NCBI GenBank assembly: GCA_016219185.1
Contig: JACRBZ010000034.1
Span: 1-34,566 of the forward strand
Direction: 5' to 3'
DNA length: 34,566 nucleotides
Source: Deltaproteobacteria bacterium
Lineage (GTDB): Bacteria > Desulfobacterota > Desulfobacteria > Desulfobacterales > Desulfatirhabdiaceae
How positions within the stretch are numbered: position 1 is the stretch's first letter; each line of letters starts with the position of its first letter. A program made the position numbers and the translations under genes. Positions 25,662 through 33,196 of the stretch are shown in pieces. The notes below the pieces were generated by a model that did no database searches, had not been told where the DNA came from, and saw only the letters and a list, made by a program, of their open reading frames with translations.

Positions 25662-27485
25662 ATGAAATCGTTCCAGTTGATCCTGCCCTATTTCCGAAAG
25701 AATCGCCTGATCATTATTACCGGAATCGCCTGCCTGATTCTTGTGGATTTCCTGCAACTGATCATTCCCCGGATCATCAAATGGGCCATTGACGATTTGA
25801 CCACACTTTCCATCAGCCCTGCCGGACTTCTGACGTATGGGCTTTATATTCTGGGAGTCGCCGTCGCCATGGGCGGATTCCGGTATCTGTGGCGGCGCTG
25901 CCTGATCGGCACGTCCCGGGAAGTCGAGGAAGGGCTCAGGAACCGGCTTTTTTTTCACCTGCAAACCCTGTCCGCGCCGTATTTTGATCATGTCAAAACC
26001 GGCGATCTCATGGCGCACGCCACCAATGACATTCAGCATATCCGCATGGGCGTCGGCATGGGCATGGTGGCCCTGACCGATGCCGTCATCATGGGGGCCG
26101 CGGCCATCGGATTCATGGTCTATATCCATGTTCAGCTCACCCTTTATGTGCTGATTCCCATGCCGTTTATCGTGATGGGCACCCGGTTTTTCAGCAAAAG
26201 AATGCATCAGCGCTATCAGGACGTGCAGGCCGCGTTTTCGGATCTCACCGAAGCGGTCCGGGAACGCTTTGCCGGAATACGCATCGTCAAGGCCCATCAC
26301 AGCGAACCGGTTGAAACCGCGCGTGTGGATGCCGTCTCCCGGGAGTATGTCCGGCAAAACATCCGGCTGATTAAAATCACGAGTTCCCTTTTTCCCATGA
26401 TGATGTTTTTTTCAAACATCAGCCTTGTGATCATCCTGTTTCTGGGGGGTCGCCATACCATCATGGCCGAGATCACGCCCGGAGATTTCGTGGCCTTCAT
26501 CAGTTATCTGGGGCTGTTGACCTGGCCCATGATGGCCATGGGCTGGGTAACCAATCTCATTCAGCGCGGCAAGGCTTCCCTGGATCGGATCAACCGGATC
26601 ATGGAAAAGCTTCCGGACATTGCGGACAGGACAAACGACGGACAGCAGACAGCAGAGAGCGGCGGGCAGAGGTCAGGCGTTTTATCGGTTATCGGCCCGT
26701 CATCCGTCATCCCGAATTTAAACAACGAGCTGAAATTTGAAGGGGTCGGCTTTTCCTATCAGGAAAATCTCCGGCCCGCCCTGGATCATATCCATTTTAC
26801 GCTGGCGCCGGGAGCTTTTCTGGGGATCGCGGGGCCGCCCGGCAGCGGCAAAACCACGCTCCTGAATCTGATTCCCAGGCTTTATGACGTCACTCGGGGC
26901 GGGATCAGCCTGAATCGGGCCGATATCCGGGAATGGCCCCTGCACGAGCTGCGGTCGCAGATGGCGCTCATGCCCCAGGAGCCCTTTCTTTTTGCCGGAA
27001 CCATCCGGGACAATATCGCCTTTGGCGATCCGCGGCACAGTGACGCGGATATCATCCGGGCCGCAAAAAATGCCGCGCTTTACGACACCATTCAATCCTT
27101 TCCCCATGGACTCGATACGGTCGTGGGAGAAAAAGGCGTGATCCTGTCCGGAGGTCAGAAGCAGCGGATCGCACTTGCCAGGTGCCTGATCCTGTCCCCG
27201 GCCCTTCTCATTCTGGATGATCCCATCAGCCAGGTGGATACGGAAACCGGAAATACCATTTTGAAAAACCTGCGAACCAGCGCCGGCGAGCGCACCCTGA
27301 TCATCGTCTCCCACCGGCTCTCGGTCCTTAAACCCGCTGATCTTATTCTGGTTCTGGATCAGGGACGGGTCCGCGAATCCGGGACCCATTCCCGGCTCAT
27401 GGCAGCCGATGACTATTATGCCAAAACCTTGCGCCTTCAGGAAATCGAAGAGGAACTGGATGCATACGAACGCCGGGATATTTGA
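25662..27485 (+). CDS. ABC exporter subunit with degenerate ATPase site (MdlA-like)
   Basis: A 607-residue half-transporter: six-helix exporter domain (~15-310) and nucleotide-binding domain (~355-600). Walker A is GPPGSGKTTLL, Q-loop MPQEPFLF, signature LSGGQKQRIALARCL, Walker B LLILDDPISQVD and H-loop VSHRLSVL. The catalytic glutamate after Walker B is aspartate, a hallmark of the degenerate site in heterodimeric exporters. A short linker (~325-350) rich in Gln, Ser and Gly separates the domains. I start at ATG 25662, because a TTG at 25644 lies inside the probable promoter. The next gene overlaps by 26 bases and encodes the complementary half. Substrate unknown; MdlAB/LmrCD-like exporters move drugs, lipids or peptides. 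Confidence 0.93.
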   Translation: MKSFQLILPYFRKNRLIIITGIACLILVDFLQLIIPRIIKWAIDDLTTLSISPAGLLTYGLYILGVAVAMGGFRYLWRRCLIGTSREVEEGLRNRLFFHLQTLSAPYFDHVKTGDLMAHATNDIQHIRMGVGMGMVALTDAVIMGAAAIGFMVYIHVQLTLYVLIPMPFIVMGTRFFSKRMHQRYQDVQAAFSDLTEAVRERFAGIRIVKAHHSEPVETARVDAVSREYVRQNIRLIKITSSLFPMMMFFSNISLVIILFLGGRHTIMAEITPGDFVAFISYLGLLTWPMMAMGWVTNLIQRGKASLDRINRIMEKLPDIADRTNDGQQTAESGGQRSGVLSVIGPSSVIPNLNNELKFEGVGFSYQENLRPALDHIHFTLAPGAFLGIAGPPGSGKTTLLNLIPRLYDVTRGGISLNRADIREWPLHELRSQMALMPQEPFLFAGTIRDNIAFGDPRHSDADIIRAAKNAALYDTIQSFPHGLDTVVGEKGVILSGGQKQRIALARCLILSPALLILDDPISQVDTETGNTILKNLRTSAGERTLIIVSHRLSVLKPADLILVLDQGRVRESGTHSRLMAADDYYAKTLRLQEIEEELDAYERRDI

Positions 27486-29448
27486 AGAAAAAAAGCTGGA
27501 TAAGACTTATGACATCAAGCTGCTGTGGCGGATCTATCCGTTTGTAAAACCCTATGGCCTGCTGCTGACATTTTCCATCCTCATGGCCATGGGGATTACG
27601 TTTCTGGATCTTTCCCTTCCCTACATCACCAAAATCGCCATCGACCGGTACATTGTTCCCAAAGCAGGCGTGGAAACAACGCATGCCACCACGGCCCGCA
27701 ATCTCACGGTGGACATGTCCCGGCAGGATATCGCGGAAATTGTCCGCCGTTACCCGGAAATATTTACGGTTTCCGGAGCATCGGCCGTGATTGCATACAA
27801 CCGGTTGGACAAACTGGCCCCCAGTGATCTCAAGGTGCTTCGGCAAGATGATTTATCCGGGGTTTCCAGGATTGCCGTCATTTTTCTGGGCATCATCATC
27901 CTGGATTTCATTTTCAATTTTTCCCAGCAGATGATCATGGAATATTCCGGCCAGAAAATCATGCACGATTTCCGGATGAAGCTCTTTACCCATATTCAGG
28001 ATATGCCGGTAAGCTATTTCAACCAGAATCCCGTGGCCCGCCTGGTTACCCGGGCCACCAACGATGTTCAGAACATGCAGGAAATGTTCACATCCATCAT
28101 TGCCTTTGTTTTTAAGGACATGTTCCTGCTCGGCGGCATCGCCATCATGCTGATCCACATGAACTGGAGGCTTGCGCTGACCGCTTTTATCGTTTTGCCG
28201 GCGGTCGGTTTTTTTTCGCTTCATTATTCCAGGCAGGCCAGGGACGCGTTTCGCATCATCCGGACCAAAACCGCGGAAATCAACACCCATTTTTCCGAAA
28301 CCATCACCGGCATGAAGGTCATTCAGTTGTTTCGCCAGGAAGCCAACAATTATCAAAAATTTAAAAAAACGAATCACGAATACTATATGGCCGGCATGAT
28401 GCAGGTCCATGTGTTTGCCCTGTTCATGCCGGTCATTGAACTTCTGGGAATCACGGCCGTTGCCATCATCATCTACTACGGCGGCATCTGCGTGCTTTCG
28501 GATCAGATCACCATCGGGGCCCTGGCTGCATTTATCTCCTACATCAAAATGTTTTTTCGGCCCATTCGGGACATCGCCGAGAAATACAACATCCTGCAAA
28601 ACGCCATGTCATCGGCGGAACGGCTCTTTCAAATCCTGGACAACACGGAAAAGGACGCGCCCCGCCGCATTCAAGAAACAGGGCTTTTGGACCGGGCCGC
28701 CGAAGAGCCCCTGTCCGCCATCTCATCCCTGGAAGCCGGGAACATCTCCTTCAGTTATGTCAAAGGGGAGCCGGTATTAAAGAACGTATCCTTTCAGATG
28801 AATGCCGGCGATACCCTTGCCGTTGTCGGGCCGACCGGGTCCGGAAAAACCACCCTGATGAATCTGATCACCCGCTTCTACTCTCCGGATGCGGGGCAGA
28901 TTCTGGTTAACGGCAGGGACATTCAAAGCATCGCATCCGAAGAGCTCAGGGCCAGAATCGCGCTCGTCACTCAGGATCCCTTTCTATTTTCGGAGACCAT
29001 ACGGGAAAACATTCTTCATGGCGCCAAAACGCTTTCAGAGAGTGAACTCGAGCAGGTGCTGAGCGCTGCCAACTGTAAAGACGTCGTGGAAAGACTTCCC
29101 CAGGGCCTGGATACCCTCTTGTCCGAAGGCGGCGCCTCCATATCGAGCGGGGAGCGCCAGCTCATTTCCATTGCAAGGGCCTTTGCCCGGAATCCGGAGC
29201 TGATCATCCTGGATGAAGCCACATCCTACATCGATTCCCAGACCGAGCAGAAAATCCAGAAAGCCCTGGTCAATCTGATGGCCGGAAGAACCGCCATCAT
29301 CATTGCGCATCGGCTGTCCACGGCCCGCCTGGCAAACCAGATCCTGGTCATGAAAAAAGGCCGGATCATCGAATCCGGAACCCATGAGGCATTGATGGCC
29401 CGAAAAGGATTTTACTACATGCTGAACCAGATGGAGAAAATTCAATGA
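27460..29448 (+). CDS. ABC exporter subunit with catalytic ATPase site and periplasmic insertion (MdlB-like)
   Basis: A 662-residue half-transporter. An insertion of about 70 residues lies between the first two membrane helices (~55-125; includes TVDMSRQDIAEIVRRYPEIF and LDKLAPSDLKVL), enlarging the periplasmic loop. The rest is a standard exporter domain and nucleotide-binding domain with Walker A GPTGSGKTTLM, Q-loop VTQDPFLF, Walker B LIILDEATSYID (catalytic Glu present) and H-loop AHRLSTAR. The signature motif is altered (ISSGERQ for LSGGQ). Altered signature here plus altered Walker B in the partner make one degenerate and one working ATP site, as in heterodimeric exporters. Start is ATG 27460 with GAGGA upstream, inside the end of the partner gene. 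Confidence 0.93.
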   Translation: MHTNAGIFEEKKLDKTYDIKLLWRIYPFVKPYGLLLTFSILMAMGITFLDLSLPYITKIAIDRYIVPKAGVETTHATTARNLTVDMSRQDIAEIVRRYPEIFTVSGASAVIAYNRLDKLAPSDLKVLRQDDLSGVSRIAVIFLGIIILDFIFNFSQQMIMEYSGQKIMHDFRMKLFTHIQDMPVSYFNQNPVARLVTRATNDVQNMQEMFTSIIAFVFKDMFLLGGIAIMLIHMNWRLALTAFIVLPAVGFFSLHYSRQARDAFRIIRTKTAEINTHFSETITGMKVIQLFRQEANNYQKFKKTNHEYYMAGMMQVHVFALFMPVIELLGITAVAIIIYYGGICVLSDQITIGALAAFISYIKMFFRPIRDIAEKYNILQNAMSSAERLFQILDNTEKDAPRRIQETGLLDRAAEEPLSAISSLEAGNISFSYVKGEPVLKNVSFQMNAGDTLAVVGPTGSGKTTLMNLITRFYSPDAGQILVNGRDIQSIASEELRARIALVTQDPFLFSETIRENILHGAKTLSESELEQVLSAANCKDVVERLPQGLDTLLSEGGASISSGERQLISIARAFARNPELIILDEATSYIDSQTEQKIQKALVNLMAGRTAIIIAHRLSTARLANQILVMKKGRIIESGTHEALMARKGFYYMLNQMEKIQ

Positions 29449-29459
29449 AAATAAGGGAA

Positions 29460-29759
29460 TCATATCAGAATTCCATTTTTCATTACTTCATCTAAAAAAC
29501 CGCTTTCGTCATTACTTTTTTCCAAAATAACAGGTTCTATTCTGTCGTCCACTTCTCTTCTAATTCTCCATAACAAAGGTCTTGTTGAAAAGAAATCCCC
29601 CTGCATTTCATCAACAACAATCGCAACATCCACATCACTGTCTTCTCTCTGATTTCCTTTTGCATAAGATCCGAATAAAATCATCTTATCAAATGACATT
29701 TCCTGTGATAGAAGCTTTTTATATCTTTTAAGTTTTATAATAACTTCCGTTTTATCCAT
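29460..29759 (-). CDS. Minimal nucleotidyltransferase (MNT) domain protein
   Basis: A 99-residue nucleotidyltransferase with the GSX10DXD motif (ILFGSYAKGNQREDSDVDVA) and a third acidic candidate in DDRIEPVIL, so the catalytic site looks intact. In MNT/HEPN pairs the MNT protein adds AMP to the HEPN toxin or blocks it. It overlaps the upstream HEPN gene by 25 bases, forming a two-gene unit. The pair is AT-richer than the neighbouring ABC genes, suggesting recent acquisition. It converges with the ABC operon across 11 bases. Confidence 0.9.
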   Translation of the reverse strand: MDKTEVIIKLKRYKKLLSQEMSFDKMILFGSYAKGNQREDSDVDVAIVVDEMQGDFFSTRPLLWRIRREVDDRIEPVILEKSNDESGFLDEVMKNGILI

Positions 29760-30124
29760 ATCTGAAGTTCCCTGGAGTTATCCAAAATCTCTTGACATCT
29801 TTCTTCTGTTAAACTTCTCATTAATTGTTCTTTATGGGTTGGATATCTGCATTCAATATTCATTGGTTCCAGCATATCGATAAAATTCTTTTGACTTTCT
29901 GAAAAATTCTCATAGATTTTTGCTTTCTTTGCAAGGTATGAAAGACTATGAGAAAATGGTGCTGTCTCGCCGTTCATTTTGATAAAATATGCTTTAAGTA
30001 TTTTTTCGACAGACTGATGAGACATAAACCCCACATAAAGATATCGCTTACTTTTCAACATTGCATCAGCGGTCTCAATATCGTAGTCTGACATTTCTCT
30101 CCAATAACTTATTTGATCTGACAT
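29735..30124 (-). CDS. HEPN domain protein
   Basis: A 129-residue helical HEPN protein of the COG2250 type (SHQSVEKILKAYFIKMNGE, then FSHSLSYLAKKA). The classical RNase motif R-X4-6-H is not clearly present: the best candidate is ECRYPTHKE with a three-residue gap. It may therefore be a non-nucleolytic HEPN or a degenerate toxin. Start at ATG 30124; a GTG 15 bases upstream is possible. Partner of the MNT protein. Confidence 0.85.
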   Translation of the reverse strand: MSDQISYWREMSDYDIETADAMLKSKRYLYVGFMSHQSVEKILKAYFIKMNGETAPFSHSLSYLAKKAKIYENFSESQKNFIDMLEPMNIECRYPTHKEQLMRSLTEERCQEILDNSRELQIWIKRKLL

Positions 30125-30304
30125 CGCATATACCTGCACTCGATTAATGATTCATTTTCCCGAACAACGCGCACCTGATCGCCCTCTACGACATATCCCT
30201 CGCACGTTAACGATCTATCCAAGCTCCCTTTCGATCCTTTCCTTGATTGTGTTCCTGTGCTGTTTCGTCCAGGCACCAATTGCATTGAATTGGGAAGGGG
30301 ATTT

Positions 30305-31507
30305 TCAAATCCGGTTCTCCAGCTTTTTAGCCCATATCCGCACCCGCAGTTCTTCTCCCACCAGTTCAAATTCCGGTGTCCGTCCGGACACCTGCCGGGA
30401 GAGGCGAACAATCAATCTTGGTATGCCGGTTCCAATAGCGCTCATAAATCCCAATTGCGTCAGGAGCGTGGCGATGACACGGTTTCTCTCGGCGTGAACA
30501 CCCAGACGGATATTGTCCAGGGTAATGGAATTCGGTAGCCGACCCGGGCTTCGCACCTCGATCCGATTGCAAAATATAAAAATACGTATCTGAGATCCGC
30601 TCAGGCTATAGTCCCGATGCGCAATGGCATTCACCACGGCTTCCCCCAACGCCTTCCGGTCATACAACAGGATATCTTCCCTGTGAAATCCGTGCTCGAT
30701 TGCCGGAGTCCGAATATTTCTTTCCAAAAACGCCCGCGTGTCGTCAACGATATCCGGCAGCCGTCCCATGATTTCCCGTCGGTCCAGAATATCTGAATCC
30801 TCATCCTCGCCGGAAAATGCAACTGCCGACAGTCTGCTCTGCGGCATCCACCTTTGAGGAGAATTCCCGAATATCAGCAGCGCCGCAACGCTGAGCGCGT
30901 ATTTTCCGTCCAGATCGTGCAACAGTCGCATATTCTGGAGAAGCCGTGGTAGCTCAATTCCGCTCTGGTTTAACTGCTCTTCCAACGTCAGTCCAAACTG
31001 CACCTGATGGTAAGTATTGAATGTATTCAGAGAAAAATCATCCAGGTTTGCTCCCATCACCGGACTTTCATCAAAGTGCAACTCACCCGATGCTTGCGCA
31101 ATCCGTACCAGCTCGCGACCCGTTGCATCCCGTTTATCTCTGCCGATTCTGAGATAAAAACGGCCGCCTGCGGTCCGGTAAGGCTTCAGTCCATTAAATA
31201 TCGGATTCACCGTCAGGACAACAATGGGTTTCCCATCAAGGGAAAAGGTTTCAATCACGGGACTGACCGGCGGAATACAACGGTCTCGACATATTTGAGA
31301 CAACGATTGAAATACGGCATCCGGATCAGAAAGGCCCGCAATCACACCGTTATCCTCAACACCCACGAAAAGACTTCCCCCGTCGCTGTTTGCAAAGGCA
31401 ACGATTTCACCGGCGATGCTTTCCAGATTATCAATAAGACGCTTGAATTCCCGATGCTGCCCTTCGCCCTGAGAAATGGCTTTCAGCACTTCAGCTTCGG
31501 CTGCCAT
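30305..31507 (-). CDS. AlbA_2 domain / ATP-binding putative regulator
   Basis: A 400-residue protein of the COG2865 kind (often labelled Schlafen AlbA_2 or RecG-like). The N-terminal AlbA_2 region has GQHREFKRLIDNLESIAGEIVAFANSDGGSLFVGVEDNG in two recognisable halves and later YLRIGRDKRDAT. The C-terminal part carries an ATP-binding, HATPase_c_4-like region (REDILLYDRKALGEAVVNAIAHRDYS, GFMSAIGTGIPRLI). Members are found in accessory regions and some in defence contexts; the substrate is unknown. A GGGAGA ribosome site supports the start. After its TGA the frame stays open for 28 codons. Confidence 0.88.
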   Translation of the reverse strand: MAAEAEVLKAISQGEGQHREFKRLIDNLESIAGEIVAFANSDGGSLFVGVEDNGVIAGLSDPDAVFQSLSQICRDRCIPPVSPVIETFSLDGKPIVVLTVNPIFNGLKPYRTAGGRFYLRIGRDKRDATGRELVRIAQASGELHFDESPVMGANLDDFSLNTFNTYHQVQFGLTLEEQLNQSGIELPRLLQNMRLLHDLDGKYALSVAALLIFGNSPQRWMPQSRLSAVAFSGEDEDSDILDRREIMGRLPDIVDDTRAFLERNIRTPAIEHGFHREDILLYDRKALGEAVVNAIAHRDYSLSGSQIRIFIFCNRIEVRSPGRLPNSITLDNIRLGVHAERNRVIATLLTQLGFMSAIGTGIPRLIVRLSRQVSGRTPEFELVGEELRVRIWAKKLENRI

Positions 31508-31813
31508 CCTATGTCTCCCTTATAAAACCGGTTAAAACGCGGGCAGTTTTTCACCGCCATTGTCACACGCCTTCGATATTTTTTAGATTTTTAGACAAAT
31601 TCAGGGATTTTGCAACCAAAATAATCTTCATGCCACCTTGGATCGACCCAGATAGGCAGAATCATCAGATACAATCGCTGAGGTCCGATCTGATCGATCC
31701 TGCCACAATATCAATTTACCGGACAAAGAGTCTGGCAAGGACTGGAACGATATTTTAAAAAATCAGTTGGGGCTGAATTATGGGCAGGGCAACAGGGAAA
31801 GGCTCGCGCCTTT
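31508..31813. other. Gene-poor stretch with a possible decayed fragment
   Basis: No intact gene. In the plus frame from 31656 (no start codon) the translation contains INLPDKESGKDWNDILKNQ. The KDWND-L pattern resembles the end of Toprim/primase or relaxase domains of mobile elements, so it may be a fossil. The frame runs to 31895, but the end overlaps the ParE remnant on the other strand. Confidence 0.25.
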
Positions 31814-31954
31814 TTATGCACCAAATAAAACGGGGATGTTTCGGGCACCATGTAAGACACGTTCAATGCGGATGCCTTGGGCATTTACCGTGTAAAAAAT
31901 CAGGTAGTGCCCAAAAGGCACCATGCGGAGAAAAAACGCATCGCATGAACTGCC
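31814..31954 (-). pseudogene. ParE/RelE-type toxin remnant (C-terminal part)
   Basis: The frame directly after the ParD stop reads LRMVPFGHYLIFYTVNAQ followed by IRIERVLHGARNI, then stops at TAA 31814. This is the typical C-terminal half of ParE toxins (a Y-x-I-F-Y strand and the R-V-L-H-G-A-R-D strand, here with N for D). The N-terminal ~50-55 residues and any start codon are missing. A deletion probably disarmed the toxin and left the antitoxin. Confidence 0.65.
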
Positions 31955-32215
31955 TCAGGTTTCGCTTGTGAGCTTGCTATATTTTGCTTCAAGCCGATTA
32001 ATATTTTTTTCAGCCGGAATACCCGCTCCACTTTTTCGACCATCTTGAAGTTGTTGACGAAGGTTTTTAATTTGTGTCGCCCGTAGTTCTTCGTGCTCCT
32101 CAAACAAGCGTAAAGCATCGCGGACAACCTCGCTTGCGCTGCTGTAGCGTCCACTTTCGATTTTCTGTTTTATCAGGTTCTCAAAATGAGAGCCTATAGC
32201 GTAGCTGGATGGCAT
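31955..32215 (-). CDS. parD: ParD-type antitoxin (ribbon-helix-helix)
   Basis: An 86-residue antitoxin of the CC2985/ParD family. The N-terminal ribbon-helix-helix is clear (SHFENLIKQKIESGRYSSASEVVRDALRLFEE) and a flexible C-terminal arm that would embrace the toxin follows. AGGAG sits 8-9 bases before the ATG. The toxin that should follow survives only as a fragment, so this is an orphan antitoxin, probably still a DNA-binding autoregulator. Confidence 0.92.
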   Translation of the reverse strand: MPSSYAIGSHFENLIKQKIESGRYSSASEVVRDALRLFEEHEELRATQIKNLRQQLQDGRKSGAGIPAEKNINRLEAKYSKLTSET

Positions 32216-32239
32216 GGCTAAATCTCCTGTTATCTGTGT

Positions 32240-32256
32240 TTATCAATTATTGATAA
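32240..32256. promoter_or_regulatory. Palindromic operator for ParD
   Basis: Perfect inverted repeat TTATCAA-TTA-TTGATAA, 25 bases before the parD start codon. It covers the -10 box of the candidate promoter, the usual place for autorepression by ribbon-helix-helix antitoxins. Confidence 0.6.
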
Positions 32257-32278
32257 CATAAGCAGCGCAAAGTTTCAA
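32250..32278 (-). promoter_or_regulatory. Candidate sigma70-type promoter of parD
   Basis: Minus strand TTGAAA (32278-32273) and TATCAA (32255-32250) are 17 bases apart, matching consensus at five and four positions. It overlaps the palindrome at 32240-32256. Confidence 0.5.
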
Positions 32279-32488
32279 ATCAATCCAGATCATTTTCTTT
32301 TTCCTATTGTCAGTTTTTTTAAAAATATTTGTGAGCCGTTAGGCGAACTCATTAACATAGGCAGAAAGTTTCAATCCCGTGAAGTCCGGTCTGATGATTC
32401 TGCCAAAATCCAGACAACTGACGTCGGTCGATACCCGGAGCGGTTTTGTTGACGCGCACCCGTTGCCAGGTTTCGCACTGCAGGTAAA

Positions 32489-33196
32489 TCAGGTTGCTGT
32501 CCGTATTATGGTTGATGGTCTCCCCAGGTTTTCCAGTTTTTCCAACCATTCAGAAAAATGTTTGCATTTTGTCCTGAGGGTCTTCAGTCCAATTTGTTCA
32601 ACCACCGAAACCCCTGCCGTAACTTTATTGTATTCCGGTATCTCTTTTAAAATGCGCTTTGACGGTGCTGTCTCGGAGCCATCATTGATCAGTTCCGGGT
32701 TCCGGTCATCGACCATGACCACCAAATTGTGAATCTGGTTATCGTGCTCAAGATATTCCCATCCAAGTTGTTTTGGATCTGATAGAATCAGTGTTTCGAA
32801 TTCATGGAGTTGAATGTAGGGAATAAAGCGACGGTCTTTAATATCAGCAGCCAGCATTTCTTCCAGAATGCAAACCCTTTCATACGGGTTCGTTTGCTTT
32901 CCCGCCTTGTCGTATCCGGGAAAGTCTTCCGGCAGTGCATAGAGATCGAACATCGTTGTGAATCGACATTCCGGATGACTGTCTTCTTTCAGCCAGGTCA
33001 AAATATCCGCTTTTGCCTTCTGGTAGCTGATCAGGCCTCCGCGATACTCCCGGGCGGCTCTTTTGTCTTTGCCGGTCAGCACGCAGCGCGCATCTGCAAA
33101 GACCGTGAAATGCGCCAGGTGGGGTGCCAGAATTTTTCTGGTAAATACCTGCTTGGTTTGTCCTTCTGCTGTCATGTGCAAGCGAATGATACTCAT
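32489..33196 (-). CDS. DUF4276 family protein, partner of the AAA ATPase
   Basis: A 235-residue DUF4276 protein. The N-terminal strand ends in AEGQTKQVF, matching the family's EG-x-T motif (usually EGQTE, here Lys replaces Glu). FTTMFDLYALPEDFPGY, IPYIQLHEFETLIL and VVMVDDRNPELIN are other family landmarks. The EG motif and later acidic patches recall Toprim-type nuclease folds, so a nuclease or effector role is a reasonable inference but not shown. The start is ATG 33196, which overlaps the AAA gene stop by four bases (ATGA); the frame upstream of it lies inside the AAA gene. Confidence 0.88.
   Translation of the reverse strand: MSIIRLHMTAEGQTKQVFTRKILAPHLAHFTVFADARCVLTGKDKRAAREYRGGLISYQKAKADILTWLKEDSHPECRFTTMFDLYALPEDFPGYDKAGKQTNPYERVCILEEMLAADIKDRRFIPYIQLHEFETLILSDPKQLGWEYLEHDNQIHNLVVMVDDRNPELINDGSETAPSKRILKEIPEYNKVTAGVSVVEQIGLKTLRTKCKHFSEWLEKLENLGRPSTIIRTAT

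Noticed and set aside
30210..30307. In-frame TGA at the end of the AlbA_2 gene followed by 28 open codons and a hairpin CCAAUU/AAUUGG, possibly another Sec
   Set aside because: The loop (CAAUGC) lacks G in its first two positions, the TGA is at the natural C-terminus, and no catalytic role fits. Treated as a true stop, possibly with a remnant of another gene after it.
31814..31957. parD TGA in frame with the toxin fragment as a readthrough fusion
   Set aside because: No SECIS-like hairpin is evident, and the fragment lacks the N-terminal half of the toxin; decay explains it better.
32370..32400. Sequence beginning GTTTCAATCCCGTGAAG resembles a CRISPR repeat
   Set aside because: Single copy; no second copy at spacer distance and no cas genes. 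Nothing else was found in 32279-32488.
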